45,625 nt of DNA from Chara braunii (GCA_003427395.1 BFEA01000265.1:185357-230981); one strand, 5' to 3'; counted from the first letter of the stretch, positions 31,705 to 42,430 are shown. Numbers and translations: made by a program. Notes: generated by a model from the sequence alone, not told the origin.

Positions 31705-33279
31705 ATGATCTCTAGCGAAGGAATCCTAAGGTTTGTGACGAACGCTAAGAACGTACCAAAATATGAGAAGAAAGAGAGAAAAGAGAATCTGTTGGGAGAG
31801 CTGAGGGAAGCGTTCGTTTCCTTCGAAGATAGATCTGGGATTAAGATGGGGAAGATGAGTTTTCAGCCGGTCTACCGCGGTGAGGAATGCAGCCTCGAAG
31901 TGGTCATGGGCATAAAAGAGAGTCTGAAAGGATTGGTCCTTTCAACCCTGGATCGTAATCCAGGGAGACACTCGCTCTGTGCCCTGTGCTGTATGCTCGT
32001 GGTATGCAGGCGACTTTTCTGGCGAACGATGAATATGTGGAGTGTAAAGTTGATGAGGCGGCAACAACTTTGTGCGAAGCAGGTAAGGAGTATGAGCGAA
32101 GGCAGTTGGGGGAGCATGGCAAGTGGAACCGTGATGGTAAGGTAGGGCATGCCTACTCGCTTACGAAACATAAGGATACGCAAAAGTTTAGGCCGATCTG
32201 CCCCACCTTCGATGAGCCTTCAGTTTTGGCCCGTCGAAAGGTGTCACAAGCGGTCAACTGTTCCCTTTTTTCACTACCTAAGTCAGGGCATTTCAATCTT
32301 CAGTCCGTCTCACAAATGAAGGAGCGACTCGGGAAGATCATGCAGAGGATGACGAAGGGCGTGAAAATGTTAAAGTCGTGGGAGCATCTTATGATATTAA
32401 GGATATGTTTAGTAAGCTCCCCCACGACACTATTAAGAAGGTTGTGAAATGGTGTGTTTGGTGGTTTTCACAACGTGGATACGATGGAGTGTGTGTGAAA
32501 AAAGTCGGGCGTGGTGCGTGGTTGAGTCGTTGTGGGAAAGTCGAGGGGTTCGTGAAACTGATTTTCAGTATCTCATTGACTTTGTTTTCTTTGAGTTGGA
32601 GTTTTGTTTCACCGGAGCGTCGGGAGTTCTGCTGCAGCAGATATTTGGGATTCCAATGGGGAAGAGCTCTAGCCCCCCACTGACATGCCTTATGTGTGCA
32701 AAGGCAGAATGGGATTTTTTGCTTACATTAGGGAGTCAGAAGAGATTGGTCGGAGGGTTGAGATTCGTGGATGGCGCCTCGATTTTTGTTGCCTACAATA
32801 CAAGGAAGCAAGGATCGAAGGCGAAAGCGCTTGGGATTGTTGAGAGTTTTGAGAAGTGCTATGATGAGGCACTCACCATGAAACGTACGGACGAGGGTGA
32901 GAACCAGTGGATTTTCCTCGGGTGTAAGTTGACGATTGACGACTCCTTTCCATTTTTTCACACTGGTCAGTCTTTGAAGAATGAGGAGGAAATCAGATCT
33001 GGGGCCAAACTGCCTTTTCAAGCCTTTCAGGACTTGTATTCATGTACGAATAAAAAGGCAACGATGACAGTTATTATCAGTGCTTTACATCGAATTTACC
33101 AGAATTCGATGGAGAGCATCGAGGTTCTCAGTACGTTGGTTCTCCTCTCGATAGAGCTACGAAAGCGACGTTACCCGGAGGATTGGTTCGGTCGAGCTCT
33201 AAGGAATTTTACTAAGGACAAGGGTGGTTGTTGGAAGATGTTTGCAATCTTGATGACGGATAGTGGGATCATGAACTGA
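31705..33279 (+). pseudogene. Penelope-class reverse transcriptase, frameshifted and catalytically altered
   Basis: The RT is read across at least four frame segments: 31705 to about 31990, 31986 to about 32380, 32378 to about 32550, and 32550-33279. Landmarks are KFRPICP (about 32184), motif A as YDIKDMFSKLPHD (32390), motif B as QQIFGIPMGKSSSP (32635-32676) and motif C as LRFVDGA (32758), where the usual Y/F-x-D-D has become FVDG. The thumb-like tail ALHRIYQNSMESIEVLSTLV and an end at a TGA at 33277-33279 follow. GIPMG in motif B and IKDMF after the motif-A Asp are typical of Penelope/telomerase-related RTs. Three shifts and the lost second Asp show the copy is dead. Confidence 0.7.
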
Positions 33280-33348
33280 GTATACGAAAGCGTAATAGGA
33301 CATGGGTGCATCTGGGATGCTTTGTTGCATGTTGGTTGAGTTAGTTAG

Positions 33349-34072
33349 TGGGAGTGTACGAGTACGGGGGAGACATGCGAGGACCTGCGATGACGTAGTT
33401 GCATGATTGGTCGAGCTAGTAAGTGTATTGTAGGCAACAATAGCTAGTTAGCGAGTCCTTCTTAGAATTGGAGAATCCCTGTGAGTACAATATGTGGGCC
33501 AGGGTTGACCCTTGCCCGACTGAGTCTAGTCTATGAGCACTATGCATGAGTATCAAGTAGGCCAGGAAGTTCATGATTCGAACCTAGGCCACTGAGCGGG
33601 TGGGTCCGACAGTCCGTTTTTTGCAGTCGGCCTAGCTTGCGGCAGCAGGGGTCTTGTAATCAGGTACAACCTAGTTGTGAGTGTTTGAATTTGGTTCTCG
33701 CCAATCGACCTTTGTTTGTTTTTGCGTCGTGAGTAGTAGACTTGCTCGATTTTAGCTGTCCATAGTAGGTCTGTCGCCGATTGAGAAGACAGACAATAGG
33801 TAGTAGTTTTGTGAGTGTTTCGATCCTTCCGTCCACCTGGACGTTCGCGCGACTACAAGTCCGCTATATGGCCCGTTAGTTGCTTTGGCGACGCAGACTC
33901 ATCGTCTGTTAGTCGCTACATCACTTGAGCTTTCATGGAGTTGACCATCGGGTAATCCCTAGGAGTTGACGATTGGTTGAATTCTAATGTGATGTACAGC
34001 TTAGACATATCCATTGTGCGATGTATCGGTGTGTTGTGTGCTGCTTTGTGCAGTCGACTTGTATTTCCATGG
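33349..34072 (+). repeat. Right pseudo-LTR of the Penelope-like element
   Basis: It starts GTGGGAGTGTACGAGTAC about 70 bp after the RT stop codon and runs to TATTTCCATGG near 34071, where similarity to the left copy ends. It lacks the foldback insertion and carries a short extra segment around 33640-33670. Confidence 0.75.
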
Positions 34073-34084
34073 CCAGACCCACCA

Positions 34085-34126
34085 CATTTTTGTTTCTTTT
34101 ACATTTAGAGAGAGGTGTGGTGAGGG

Positions 34127-34166
<40 letters not shown>

Positions 34167-34285
34167 CCCCCCCCTCCCCCGGCCCCCCTGCCACCGCGTT
34201 AGTTCTGTGCAAAATCAACATGAATTTCCCACGAATGCAGGTAGATTCATTCCAATTTTGCATAGAAACCAATGTGCGGGGAGAA

Positions 34286-34345
<60 letters not shown>
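34085..34345. repeat. (TC)n and (TG)n microsatellites
   Basis: CT repeats are at 34126-34163 and TG repeats at 34290-34344. The flank before the CT run resembles 35730-35790. Confidence 0.9.
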
Positions 34346-34347
<2 letters not shown>

Positions 34348-34435
34348 CACACACATAAGTCATCTTTTGCACAGTATAAGACCATGCACCATATCACCAC
34401 AACACTCCAGGAGGAAAGAACGCATCTGAGTGAGT

Positions 34436-35440
34436 CAAGTAAACAGACAGTCCCTAAGGTCGCATTGTAGGTCCTTTTGACATACAAAAGGCAGAAAAGA
34501 AATATGAGACAGAAAGGCAGACAAGCGACACAAGACAACAAGGCACGAAAGACAATGAAGCAAAGGACATAGGCTGGAGGGCGGGCAGGCAGGCAAACAA
34601 CATAGGGTGACCAAAGGACGAAAAACAATGACCTGAAAGACATAGGCTGGAGGGAATGGGGGAGGCGGGCGGGCAGGCAAACAACACATGGCGAGAAAGC
34701 ACATCAGGTGAAAGGCTTAAGGTAAACGGATTAGCAGGCGAAGATCACAAGGCAATTGAGGGAAACGACCACAAGCCAAACAAGTACAAGGCAAGCACAG
34801 CATCTGAAAAAAAATATATAATAATAAAGACTGAAAAAAATTGATGATAGATTGTTTCGCCGGAATTGCACCGACTCATCAGGAGGCTGAACCCTCGACA
34901 ATCTGCGGAATGCCCGTATTGATGGTTTGGGTCATGCACCCTTTGACCCATGTTGAAGGCAGACTGTCCCCAAGAAGGACACGGAAGGCACAACCAGCGG
35001 AAGGGCGACGAGGCAGCAGAGCAGCGAAGCGCAAGGCAACATCACAACTCGGCCACACCACACAACGAAGACAGCAGCTTGCCAAGAATGACCTGCGAGG
35101 CAAGTGGGACGAGCAGCAAGGCAGTGGCGAAGCGCAGACAAGGATGTCCAACACGGAGCAAAGAAACACATCACCTACTCACATCACGGGTGAACCCCGC
35201 AGACTGTTGGTTCCCACCACCCACTGAGCCAGGGAGTCACTCCGCTGAACATCCGTCATCACCGACAGGGAACACAGACGTCCCGAACCGAGCGGCCCCC
35301 ATAAGAGTGCAGTAGGCACTCCAAACGAGGAACCACCGACTGTTTGGCACTACTTAAGGGTGCTCAGTTGGGGACACAAAAAATACTTAGAAAAAATCAG
35401 GGGGGGGGAAACAGACAACAACAGGAAAACAGACAAACAT
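34436..35440. other. No recognised gene; one ~85-bp tandem duplication
   Basis: ACATAGGCTGGAGGG..GGCAGGCAAACAACA occurs at about 34568 and 34647. The remainder is purine-rich and unremarkable. Confidence 0.35.
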
Positions 35441-35446
35441 AAAGCT

Positions 35447-35448
<2 letters not shown>

Positions 35449-35499
<51 letters not shown>

Positions 35500-35625
35500 N
35501 NNNNNNNNNNNNNNNNNNNNNNNNNNNNNNNNNNNNNNNNNNNNNNNNNNNNNNNNNNNNNNNNNNNNNNNNNNNNNNNNNNNNNNNNNNNNNNNNNNNN
35601 NNNNNNNNNNNNNNNNNNNNNNNNN
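35449..35625. other. (TG)n microsatellite running into a 126-base assembly gap
   Basis: TG repeats at 35449-35499 are followed by N at 35500-35625. Translations through it are meaningless. Confidence 0.95.
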
Positions 35626-36509
35626 GGCGTGTTTGGCGCAGCAAACGTGCCCTGTCTCTCTCCCTCTCTCTGGGCATCGCCACACCACTGAACTTCTCTC
35701 TAGAACATGGCCAGATGCACCCGTCACATTCTTGTCTTTTTCACATGCAGGGAGTGGTGTGGCGAGGCCCTCTCTCTCTCGCTCTCTCCCCCTGGTGCAT
35801 TGTCAAGGACTTCGGCTTGCTTTTTTTTTTTTTTTTTCATTTCTCGCTTTTTCCTTTTTCTCTTTCTTTGATTTCTTTTTTCTCCATTTTTCTGCTTTCG
35901 TAACTGCAGAAGAAAGGAACCTCCTCGGGCTACCGGTAGCTCTAGGCTCGCCAAGGCTCGGCTTACCGGCTTACCGGCAGCTCAAGTGTCGGACTCGATA
36001 GCTAAGCGTCTAATCCCACAGTACTTACGGTTAGTAAAAAGCTGTGCTTTGGCGGATCCCACAGTATTTCGATTTCGTAGGAGGTCCCAGTAGCTTCAGA
36101 GGCGAGTGGAAACATTTGTAGTCGTGGCGGCCAGGGAATGAACGGCGCCGAAAAAGCTGAAGGGAAAATGCAAGAGAGCTCGCCCCGTACCCTGCTGCAA
36201 AAAAGAAGGGCCACTTTTCTATTTTTTTTCGCGAAAATTGTATGTATCTGTTTCGGTGGGCTGGTTTGTCCGTGGTTCGGTCTGTGCTGTGTGGCACGAT
36301 GTGGGAAGTCCCGGTAGTGTCCGTGCAAGTGGACCATTTTCCAACCCCAAAATCAACCCACCCATCGAAAACCGCCGAAACCGGCGTGAAAGCTGCAAAC
36401 GAAACGGGCCAGTGGGGTCCCCATTTTCTTTTACGGCCCGACTGGAGCGGCCCCATCTTTTTCGTTACTTTTACGGATTCGTCTTCCGTCAGTAGAGTGG
36501 GATCAGACG
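35626..36509. other. No recognised gene
   Basis: Contains T-rich tracts and GTGGGGTCC motifs related to the TIR elements on its right. Confidence 0.35.
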
Positions 36510-37012
36510 CTAAGAGTTGGACCCCACTGGGCGGCGGGTGGAAAAGCAGACCGGCCACAAAAAAAAGGGGCAAAGGCGTTTGGAGAGAAATTGGCAGATT
36601 TCAATCGTACCCCACCGCCACCGCGAAAACGGGAACTGGAAACGGTGCCACTTCTCGAAATGGAAAATCCGAAGGGGTTGTCCAGGACCTCTGCACCGTC
36701 GATTGGGCCACACGCTCCAGCGATTGGACTACACCCACCTGGCCTCCGATGCCATCGGAGGACATGGCGCCCCCCCTACTCCGCTGGACGTACTGTTTGG
36801 AAAACCTCTGGAAAGACTTCGGGGTGAATTTCCCAACCGCCCACCGTGTAGAAACGCCCCGTCAACGTTTTGGCAACCTCCTTCCATACACGGTGGGGTC
36901 TGAAATTCCGTTCCGGAAGGACTTTCCATACCGGTTTTCCACACCGGTGGGGTCTGGAAAACAGTGTGGCGCCCAAAGTTTTCCAGGCTGGGCAGTGGGG
37001 TCCACCTCTAAG
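36510..37012. mobile_element. TIR element 1 of an abutting pair, TGGAAA-rich, non-coding
   Basis: The left end is CTAAG then AGTTGGACCCCACTGGG (36510). The right end is CCCAGTG..CAGTGGGGTCCACCT then CTAAG (37008-37012). The interior has many TGGAAA/TTTCCA motifs in both orientations. The long open frames here are shadows of these repeats. Confidence 0.6.
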
Positions 37013-37896
37013 GGGTGGACCCCACTGCTCGGCGGCCTGGAAACAAAATTCCAGGCCGGTGTTTTTCGGACTCCACTCACCTGGAAACCTGCATGGAAAC
37101 CCACACTGGAAAGGTTTTTCAAACCCCATCGACCATGGAAAGATGTAGCGGGAAAGGTGTCAGAAGCGTTTCTACATGGTTAGCGGCCTGGAAACCGACA
37201 ACGTCATTCTTCCACGACCTTTCCAGGAAGGCCTGCCAACCGACTAGTGGGGGGGGGGCATGTTCTCCCTCGGAAAGAAGGGGCCAAGTGGGTGTGGTCC
37301 AGCTGATGTCACGGCGGACCATTTTATGGCCGCCAAGCGCCCGCGGAAGCGCACTGTCCTGTCGCACGGTTCGGGTGTGGGCCCTTGTGTGGCTGGTAGT
37401 CGCCACCTATGGTAACCTCCGACACGTACTTGAGGGATGTCCCGATTTCTGGTAGTCCCTGTCTCAGGTCCCGAGGGTGGAAGGGGACAAGCTCCGATGA
37501 GGCCCACCACAGAATTTGTTTTTTTATTTTTAATTCGAGTTCAAATACCAGAAGTCCCAACGGGCCGTTTTCGACGCCCGGGGGGCAGGTGAACGAACTT
37601 CCTCGTCACCTATTCTACGCCACACATCCCACACTGCCACGCACAGCCGCACGTGGACATGTCCTGGTCCAACGACAGAGGAAGGCCATGCGCCACAACC
37701 CCATCCCAACTTTCCTTTTCGGGCGTGAACCCTCCGACTTTTCCTTTTCGGGTATGTTTTGCTGTTTCCAGTGCCTAGGAAAGACTTTGGCGGTGGGGTC
37801 CCACGGAAACCTGCCAAAGTCTTTCCAAACTCGTTCCGCTGTTTTTTATGGCCAACCACTTTTTCCAGCCGCCGAGCAGTGGGGTGCACCCCTAAG
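37008..37896. mobile_element. TIR element 2 of an abutting pair, sharing CTAAG at the junction
   Basis: The left end is CTAAG then GGGTGGACCCCACTGCTC (37008). The right end is GAGCAGTGGGGTGCACCC then CTAAG (37892-37896). The terminal 25-30 bp (with CGGCGGC and CTGGAAA) are inverted repeats, and the TGGAAA motif is scattered inside. Confidence 0.6.
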
Positions 37897-37923
37897 AAAG
37901 GTACGGGTGGTTTAAATCACACA

Positions 37924-38019
37924 CCTAGGATGAGCTGGCTGCCCAACGCTGCAAAAAAACGACCGTGCAAGCCTAGGATGAGCTGGCCGCCCAATGCTGC
38001 AAAAAAACAATGCCACACC
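37924..38019 (+). repeat. 48-bp tandem duplication
   Basis: CCTAGGATGAGCTGGC starts at 37924 and 37972; each copy ends in GCTGCAAAAAAAC. Confidence 0.8.
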
Positions 38020-38204
38020 CTTGGTCAGCTGATTATGTTGCAAGATCTTCGCGCCAATAAATATACACCACTTGCATTTTTTTTTTTTTTGGCTTTCAGG
38101 TTACTTGTGAACATCTGCAAAACGGCTCTCTAGAGATTGATTGTGGCGAAGAGCGGAAATTGACATGAAATCGAGGCTCTCAACACTGTCTCACACCTAA
38201 CAAA

Positions 38205-38388
38205 TTATTTTTGAAATAACAGCGGACTCAGCATGTTTTGAAACCCTGAAGGCAAAAAAAACTCGCGCCGGCAAAGACCCCCACGCAGCACTAATAATAT
38301 TTTTGAAATAACGGCGGGCTCGGCATGTTTTGAAACCGTAAAGGCGAAGAAAACTCGTGCCGGCAAAGACCCCCACGCGGCGACTCGG
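38205..38388 (-). repeat. 92-bp tandem duplication
   Basis: TTTTTGAAATAAC..GCATGTTTTGAAACC..GCCGGCAAAGACCCCCACGC occurs twice with a 92-bp period. Confidence 0.8.
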
Positions 38389-38399
38389 AATGAGCAATT

Positions 38400-38821
38400 T
38401 CGGTCCAAAAGTTTCTGTTGGGCCTTCCTTCTTTTTTTTTTTGTTTTTTTTTGGTTTCCCCCTCTGGCACCACAGCCGACCTCTGTAAATAAGACACCAG
38501 GTCTGACAGCACGACCGTCGGTACTTCCATTGCCTTTTCGAACTCGGCGCGGGTTTCTTCGCCTCAGATGCATGTTTTTTTGCCCATTCGATACTCGAAG
38601 GTGACATGAACGTACTTACCTCAATATTTTCTCAGTGACTTGCGACTGTCTTATTGTGCCAATCTGCCAATGTGTTTCTTTATCTCGTCGGGGATTTTTG
38701 CATGGGCAGGGTACTGGCGGTTTAAAAAAGTTAAACCCCCCACCAGTACATTCAAGGCAAAATTCACCAGCCTCTACCTGCCCTGCACACTGGGCAAAGC
38801 CAAAGTGTCGTGTTTTTGTTT

Positions 38822-38874
<53 letters not shown>

Positions 38875-39600
38875 CGTCTTGGCTGACGCCACAAGCCATT
38901 TTCGTTCGGTCGTCCTGAGCCCCCAGAGTTTCCGAGTGACTCGATCCTCATTCTCAAGTTGGCTGGGGCCATGTACTGATGTGTCTTAACAAATTAAGAT
39001 CCAATGATGTCATTATCATTTCCCGATTGCCCGATAATTCTGAGTTCCAACGATGTCATTAACACTCTTTTATCTTTTCCCGGTTGTCGGATACTTCTTT
39101 CCTTCCTACACTGCCAAACTTGCCTGTATCCACCTTGAATTAGGTCCACACCCGGTTCCACGAAGCAGAGGCCAAGGAAGGAGGCTGCCATCTCACATGC
39201 TACGCACGACCCCACAAGCACATGTTAATATCCTTCATGTTTGCCCCCTTTTTTTTTGTGTGTTTGTTTGGGGGACTAGTTATAGTCTTCACTCATATAC
39301 CTCTTGCGCTATGCACCCTCTTTATCTAAGTCCACTTCTAAATTCTTGATCGCTGCAACGTATCTACGCACACTAGCTGGCGTGCCGTAAGAGTTATGGG
39401 TTGGCAACTTGGCACTGACCTCCTCCCGCGTTGAAGCACGGCGGCTTCTTTTTTGAAGTTTTTTTCCTAACCCAGGGCTACGGATGGGAGGGGGGAAAGA
39501 AACCCTACCCAGCCCTACCAGGGGGGGGAAGCCAACTAACTCAGCTGGCCAACCTGTAGCGAGCCGAAGGAGGCAGGGGGAAGGGGCGGGGGTGGGGGGG
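38400..39600. other. No recognised gene; T-run and a ~55-bp repeat
   Basis: A T-run of about 50 nt is at 38821-38872. CCAATGATGTCATTA (39000) and CCAACGATGTCATTA (39047) head a short tandem duplication. Confidence 0.35.
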
Positions 39601-39624
39601 GGGCGGGGGGCAGCTTGAATGAAG

Positions 39625-39703
39625 TCCGTGGGGAAATGAACCCCCTACCTCCTGAATGCCACTTTCGTGCTCTACCAACCGAGCTGGGTCAGTAGTGGCC
39701 CTC
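39625..39703 (-). repeat. tRNA-derived (SINE head-like) sequence
   Basis: On the minus strand an A-box-like CAGCTCGGTTGGTAGAGCA (near 39668-39687) is followed about 30 bp later by a B-box-like GGGTTCATTTCCCC (near 39630-39643). The acceptor arms do not pair and no anticodon stem forms, so it is tRNA-derived rather than a working tRNA. Confidence 0.5.
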
Positions 39704-39724
39704 CCTGTTTTTATTTTTCTGTTT

Positions 39725-39811
39725 TCTGGGACCATAACTCGACGTATGCATGCCATCCTTGCGCAGGGGCCATGCTAATCAATCTTCACTATATCTTTCC
39801 GTTCCAATTTT
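39725..39811 (-). ncRNA. U6 snRNA pseudogene fragment (5' stem missing)
   Basis: The minus strand reads AAAATTGGAACG, a damaged ACAGAGA region, GATTAGCATGGCCCCTGCGC, AAGGATGGCATGCATA, and CGAG..ATGGTCCCA. The first about 20 nt of U6 are replaced by a dispersed repeat (also at 6448-6483). Some 20 bp of A-rich sequence joins its 3' side to a tRNA-like segment at 39625-39703. Confidence 0.7.
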
Positions 39812-40169
39812 AAGCCGCCAGTACACGGCCCCAGCCTTGCTGAAAATGCTGGCACGTTTCAGTCCGTGCTATCGGTAGGTCAGCCGCCCATTCCAAAAAC
39901 CGCCCTACCGATCCCCCATAGTTTAGGCTGGCAGCGGTAGCGGTGGTTCAATAACCCTCACCCTTTTCTTGGTGTCCACATCAGTCATATCACCAAAACA
40001 CTATCCCAAAAAAGCAAACCAGTTCTTTTTTTCCTCTTCTTTCAGAGGGGGGGGGGAAGGGGTAGGGGGGGGGGAGGGGGAGGGGGAGGGGTATAGAGTG
40101 GGGGCGGATCCAGACAGATCCAGCTCTCTGCTGAGACCTCAGCTGCTGGCCATTGTCGACGATCGGATG

Positions 40170-40440
40170 ACTATGATCTCGGTCGACGGACATGCACACT
40201 TCCGCAAAACCAAGACTGCACCTACGATCTCGCCAAACGGTCGTGCACACTTCTGTAAGCCGAGAACACAACTACAATCCCACACCACTGACATTCACAC
40301 GTCCATAAACCAAGAGAACGACGACTATCTCACCCGACGAACACACGCACTCACACAATGGAAATGCACACTTGTGTAAGCCGAGAGAACGACCATGATT
40401 GCACCCAACGAACAAACACACTTCTTTAAATTCCACCACC
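40170..40440 (+). repeat. Diverged ~55-bp tandem repeat
   Basis: CATGCACACTTCCGCAAAAC, CGTGCACACTTCTGTAAGCC and ATGCACACTTGTGTAAGCCG recur between ACGA..ATCTCRCC segments. Confidence 0.6.
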
Positions 40441-41025
40441 CTTTCCAGTACACCACATGCTGCGACATCGCAGCAAACAAGCACTGCGGCTGGTTTCTCT
40501 ACATTTGGCATGGAAGCCAAACCAAAAAAAAAAACAAAAAACGAAGATTTGTGATCATTTATCATGGAAGGGTCAAACAGACTAGGCACAGTGTACAAAG
40601 CATCCACCAATCAAATGCATGCTCCTCCCCCCCCCCGCCCAAATCAATGTCACTCACACTTCTGGCTTGGCCTATCAAATTTTCACTTTCACAAATTTCA
40701 ATTTGTCGACGTGAAAACAAAAAAGCCTATATTATATTCACACATTCTAGGCAAAGTAGAACTGCACCAAACGTCTCCTAACAGAAAGGAAGAAAGAAGA
40801 GGAAAAACAGACCCCCCCCCTCCAAACTACGACCCGGCTACACAAAGCCCCTTCACCCCGCCATCGTGGTCGCACCCTGATGTCTCTACCTGCCCTTAAC
40901 ATCGATTCTATGCTACTCTAACCCCCTTAACTGTGCCCTCCCCCCCCTCAAAAAAAAAATGTCACCAACTCTCTACCTGCCTGTACTGCCCCAAATGCCT
41001 CCAAAGAGAAAAGAACAACAAAAAA
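40440..41025. other. No recognised gene
   Basis: A/C-rich sequence with homopolymers. No frame with family features. Confidence 0.35.
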
Positions 41026-41389
41026 GGGGAAATTTTCGAAATGCCCCTCTGACTGCCGACTTACCCTGTCCTGCCCCTTGACAAAGATTGAAGTTTGCGA
41101 AAAAAACCCTCGCGCCGTCTCGGGCCTGAAATAGGTTCAATATGCCCCTACCGGTACCGGTTCCAAATTTCCAGTATCCCCCGGAAGCTCCCCTCCCAGG
41201 GCCAGGGGAACGGCCGCCAGTGCCACCAACAGCCACAGGGGCATGCTGGAAAGTTAAACCCCTCACTGACAGGGGCCTGCAGGAAACTTCGGCGGACCCA
41301 GCAGCACGACAGGGTAAGTCGGCCATAGGAGGGGCATACCGCAAAATAACAAATGGCAGTCGGAGGGGCATTTCGATAATTCCCCCCCC
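41026..41389. mobile_element. 360-bp TIR element with AAATGCCCCT termini
   Basis: GGGGAAATTTTCGAAATGCC at 41026 pairs with GGCATTTCGATAATTCCCC ending near 41385. Further in, CTGACTGCC pairs with GGCAGTCGG, and CTTACCCTGTC with GACAGGGTAAG. The flanks are A-runs. There is no coding capacity; the 132-residue minus-strand frame is a shadow. Confidence 0.65.
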
Positions 41390-41673
41390 AAAAAAAAGAC
41401 TGGAGGAAGAAGAAGAAAAACCCTTCAGACCCGTACAAGGCTACAAGCCCCATATATCCCCTCTTTTTCTCAATCCCTTCTGTTGCCACACCAGAGTGTG
41501 CATCCATGTGTATCATGCCATCTACGGAACTCTGCCTACCTGCCTACACACCTCTTTGCTTCTCTCCCTCTCTCCCTCTCCCTCCCTCCCTCCCTCCTTC
41601 CCTCTCTACCTCCCTCTCGACCTCAAACCCTTGCAAAAGGCTACTGATTGCAAAAGGCTGCCAATCGGCAGAA

Positions 41674-41715
41674 AGCATGAACCTGGCTGTAATAGCGGCC
41701 AGGTTCGTGCTTGCC
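41674..41715. repeat. Hairpin, 14-bp arms with one mismatch
   Basis: AGCATGAACCTGGC pairs with GCCAGGTTCGTGCT across a loop of about 10 nt. Confidence 0.6.
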
Positions 41716-41749
41716 AAGTCCAAATGCTTGCAAAAGGACACCACTTGAG

Positions 41750-42018
41750 AAAGGCTGTGAATTCCGAAAGGCGTTCGCGATTCTCGTTGGTTATAGCATC
41801 AAGCAGGTGTCGAAGGAAGAGGGACAAGCAAACTATGATTGGCGCACGCGGAAAGCGAGATGGAAACCATGATTGGTGCATCAAGCAGGTGTGCAAGGAA
41901 GGGGCCAACTCTGGTTTGGTATCAAAGGCAAAAGGCAAAAGCTCTGATGTGTGAACGGGGAAAGCAAGATGGAAAAACTGTGCCTGTTGTGTTTGTCGGG
42001 GTGGGGGGTGGGGAGGTG

Positions 42019-42050
<32 letters not shown>

Positions 42051-42430
42051 GGCGGCGAAAGAAAACTGTGCCTGTTGATGGCCTCTGTTGTGAAGAAACA
42101 GAAGAGAGAGGACAAACTCTGATCGGTGGAAAACAGAAATGGACATAAACAAATTTTTGGTGTGAAGGGGAAAGGGAGAAACTATGGGCCTCGCCCCTCT
42201 ACTCAACATTCTACATGTATTTGGACTGCGCATTGCACCAAATACATTTGAACTGAGCCAACATTTAGAACGAATAGGGACAACCACGAGGTCCAGATAC
42301 GTTTGAAATGCTGTGCAGTGGAGTGAGGCTGTACGACTACAGTGAAAGGGAAACGGAAACGGAGAGACTCTGATTGGTCTGAAACAGAAAAGGCATCGAG
42401 ACTATGCTTGGGGGTGGAAGAGCGGTCAGG
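41750..42430. repeat. Diverged ~60-70-bp repeats and a poly-G run
   Basis: Recurrent CTATGATTGGCGCA, CCATGATTGGTGCATCAAGC, CTCTGATCGGTGGAAAACAG and CTCTGATTGGTCTGAAACAG. A G-run occupies about 42017-42047. No gene seen. Confidence 0.5.

Larger units (their letters stand above)
28139..34072 (+). mobile_element. Decayed Penelope-like retroelement with GIY-YIG domain upstream of the reverse transcriptase and long direct terminal repeats
   Basis: The element is bounded by direct repeats beginning GTGGGAGTGTACGAGTAC: 28139 to about 29347 on the left and 33349 to about 34071 on the right. The shared part is about 690 bp. Between them, on the plus strand, lie a zinc-knuckle/coiled-coil protein (29510-30666), a GIY-YIG endonuclease (30688-31530) and a Penelope-class reverse transcriptase (about 31705-33279), with frameshifts and stops. 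Penelope-like elements often have such pseudo-LTRs. The classic ones carry GIY-YIG after the RT; here it is before, as in the permuted Naiad/Chlamys-type clade. The left repeat holds a 524-bp insertion (28574-29097). The right copy has about 36 extra bp near 33630-33670. Confidence 0.75.

Noticed and set aside
28139-34072. Hammerhead ribozyme in the pseudo-LTRs, as known for some Penelope-like elements
   Set aside because: I found no CTGATGA core with a matching GAAA in either repeat by eye. A covariance-model search would be decisive.
36242-37455. 313-residue plus-strand ORF and overlapping minus ORFs
   Set aside because: They are shadows of TIR elements rich in TGGAAA and GTGGGGTCC, with similar repeats on both strands and no domain.
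39625-39703. Functional tRNA gene
   Set aside because: The A and B boxes look right, but the acceptor and anticodon stems do not form.
40973-41371. 132-residue minus-strand ORF
   Set aside because: It coincides with the 360-bp TIR element and is explained by its inverted repeats.
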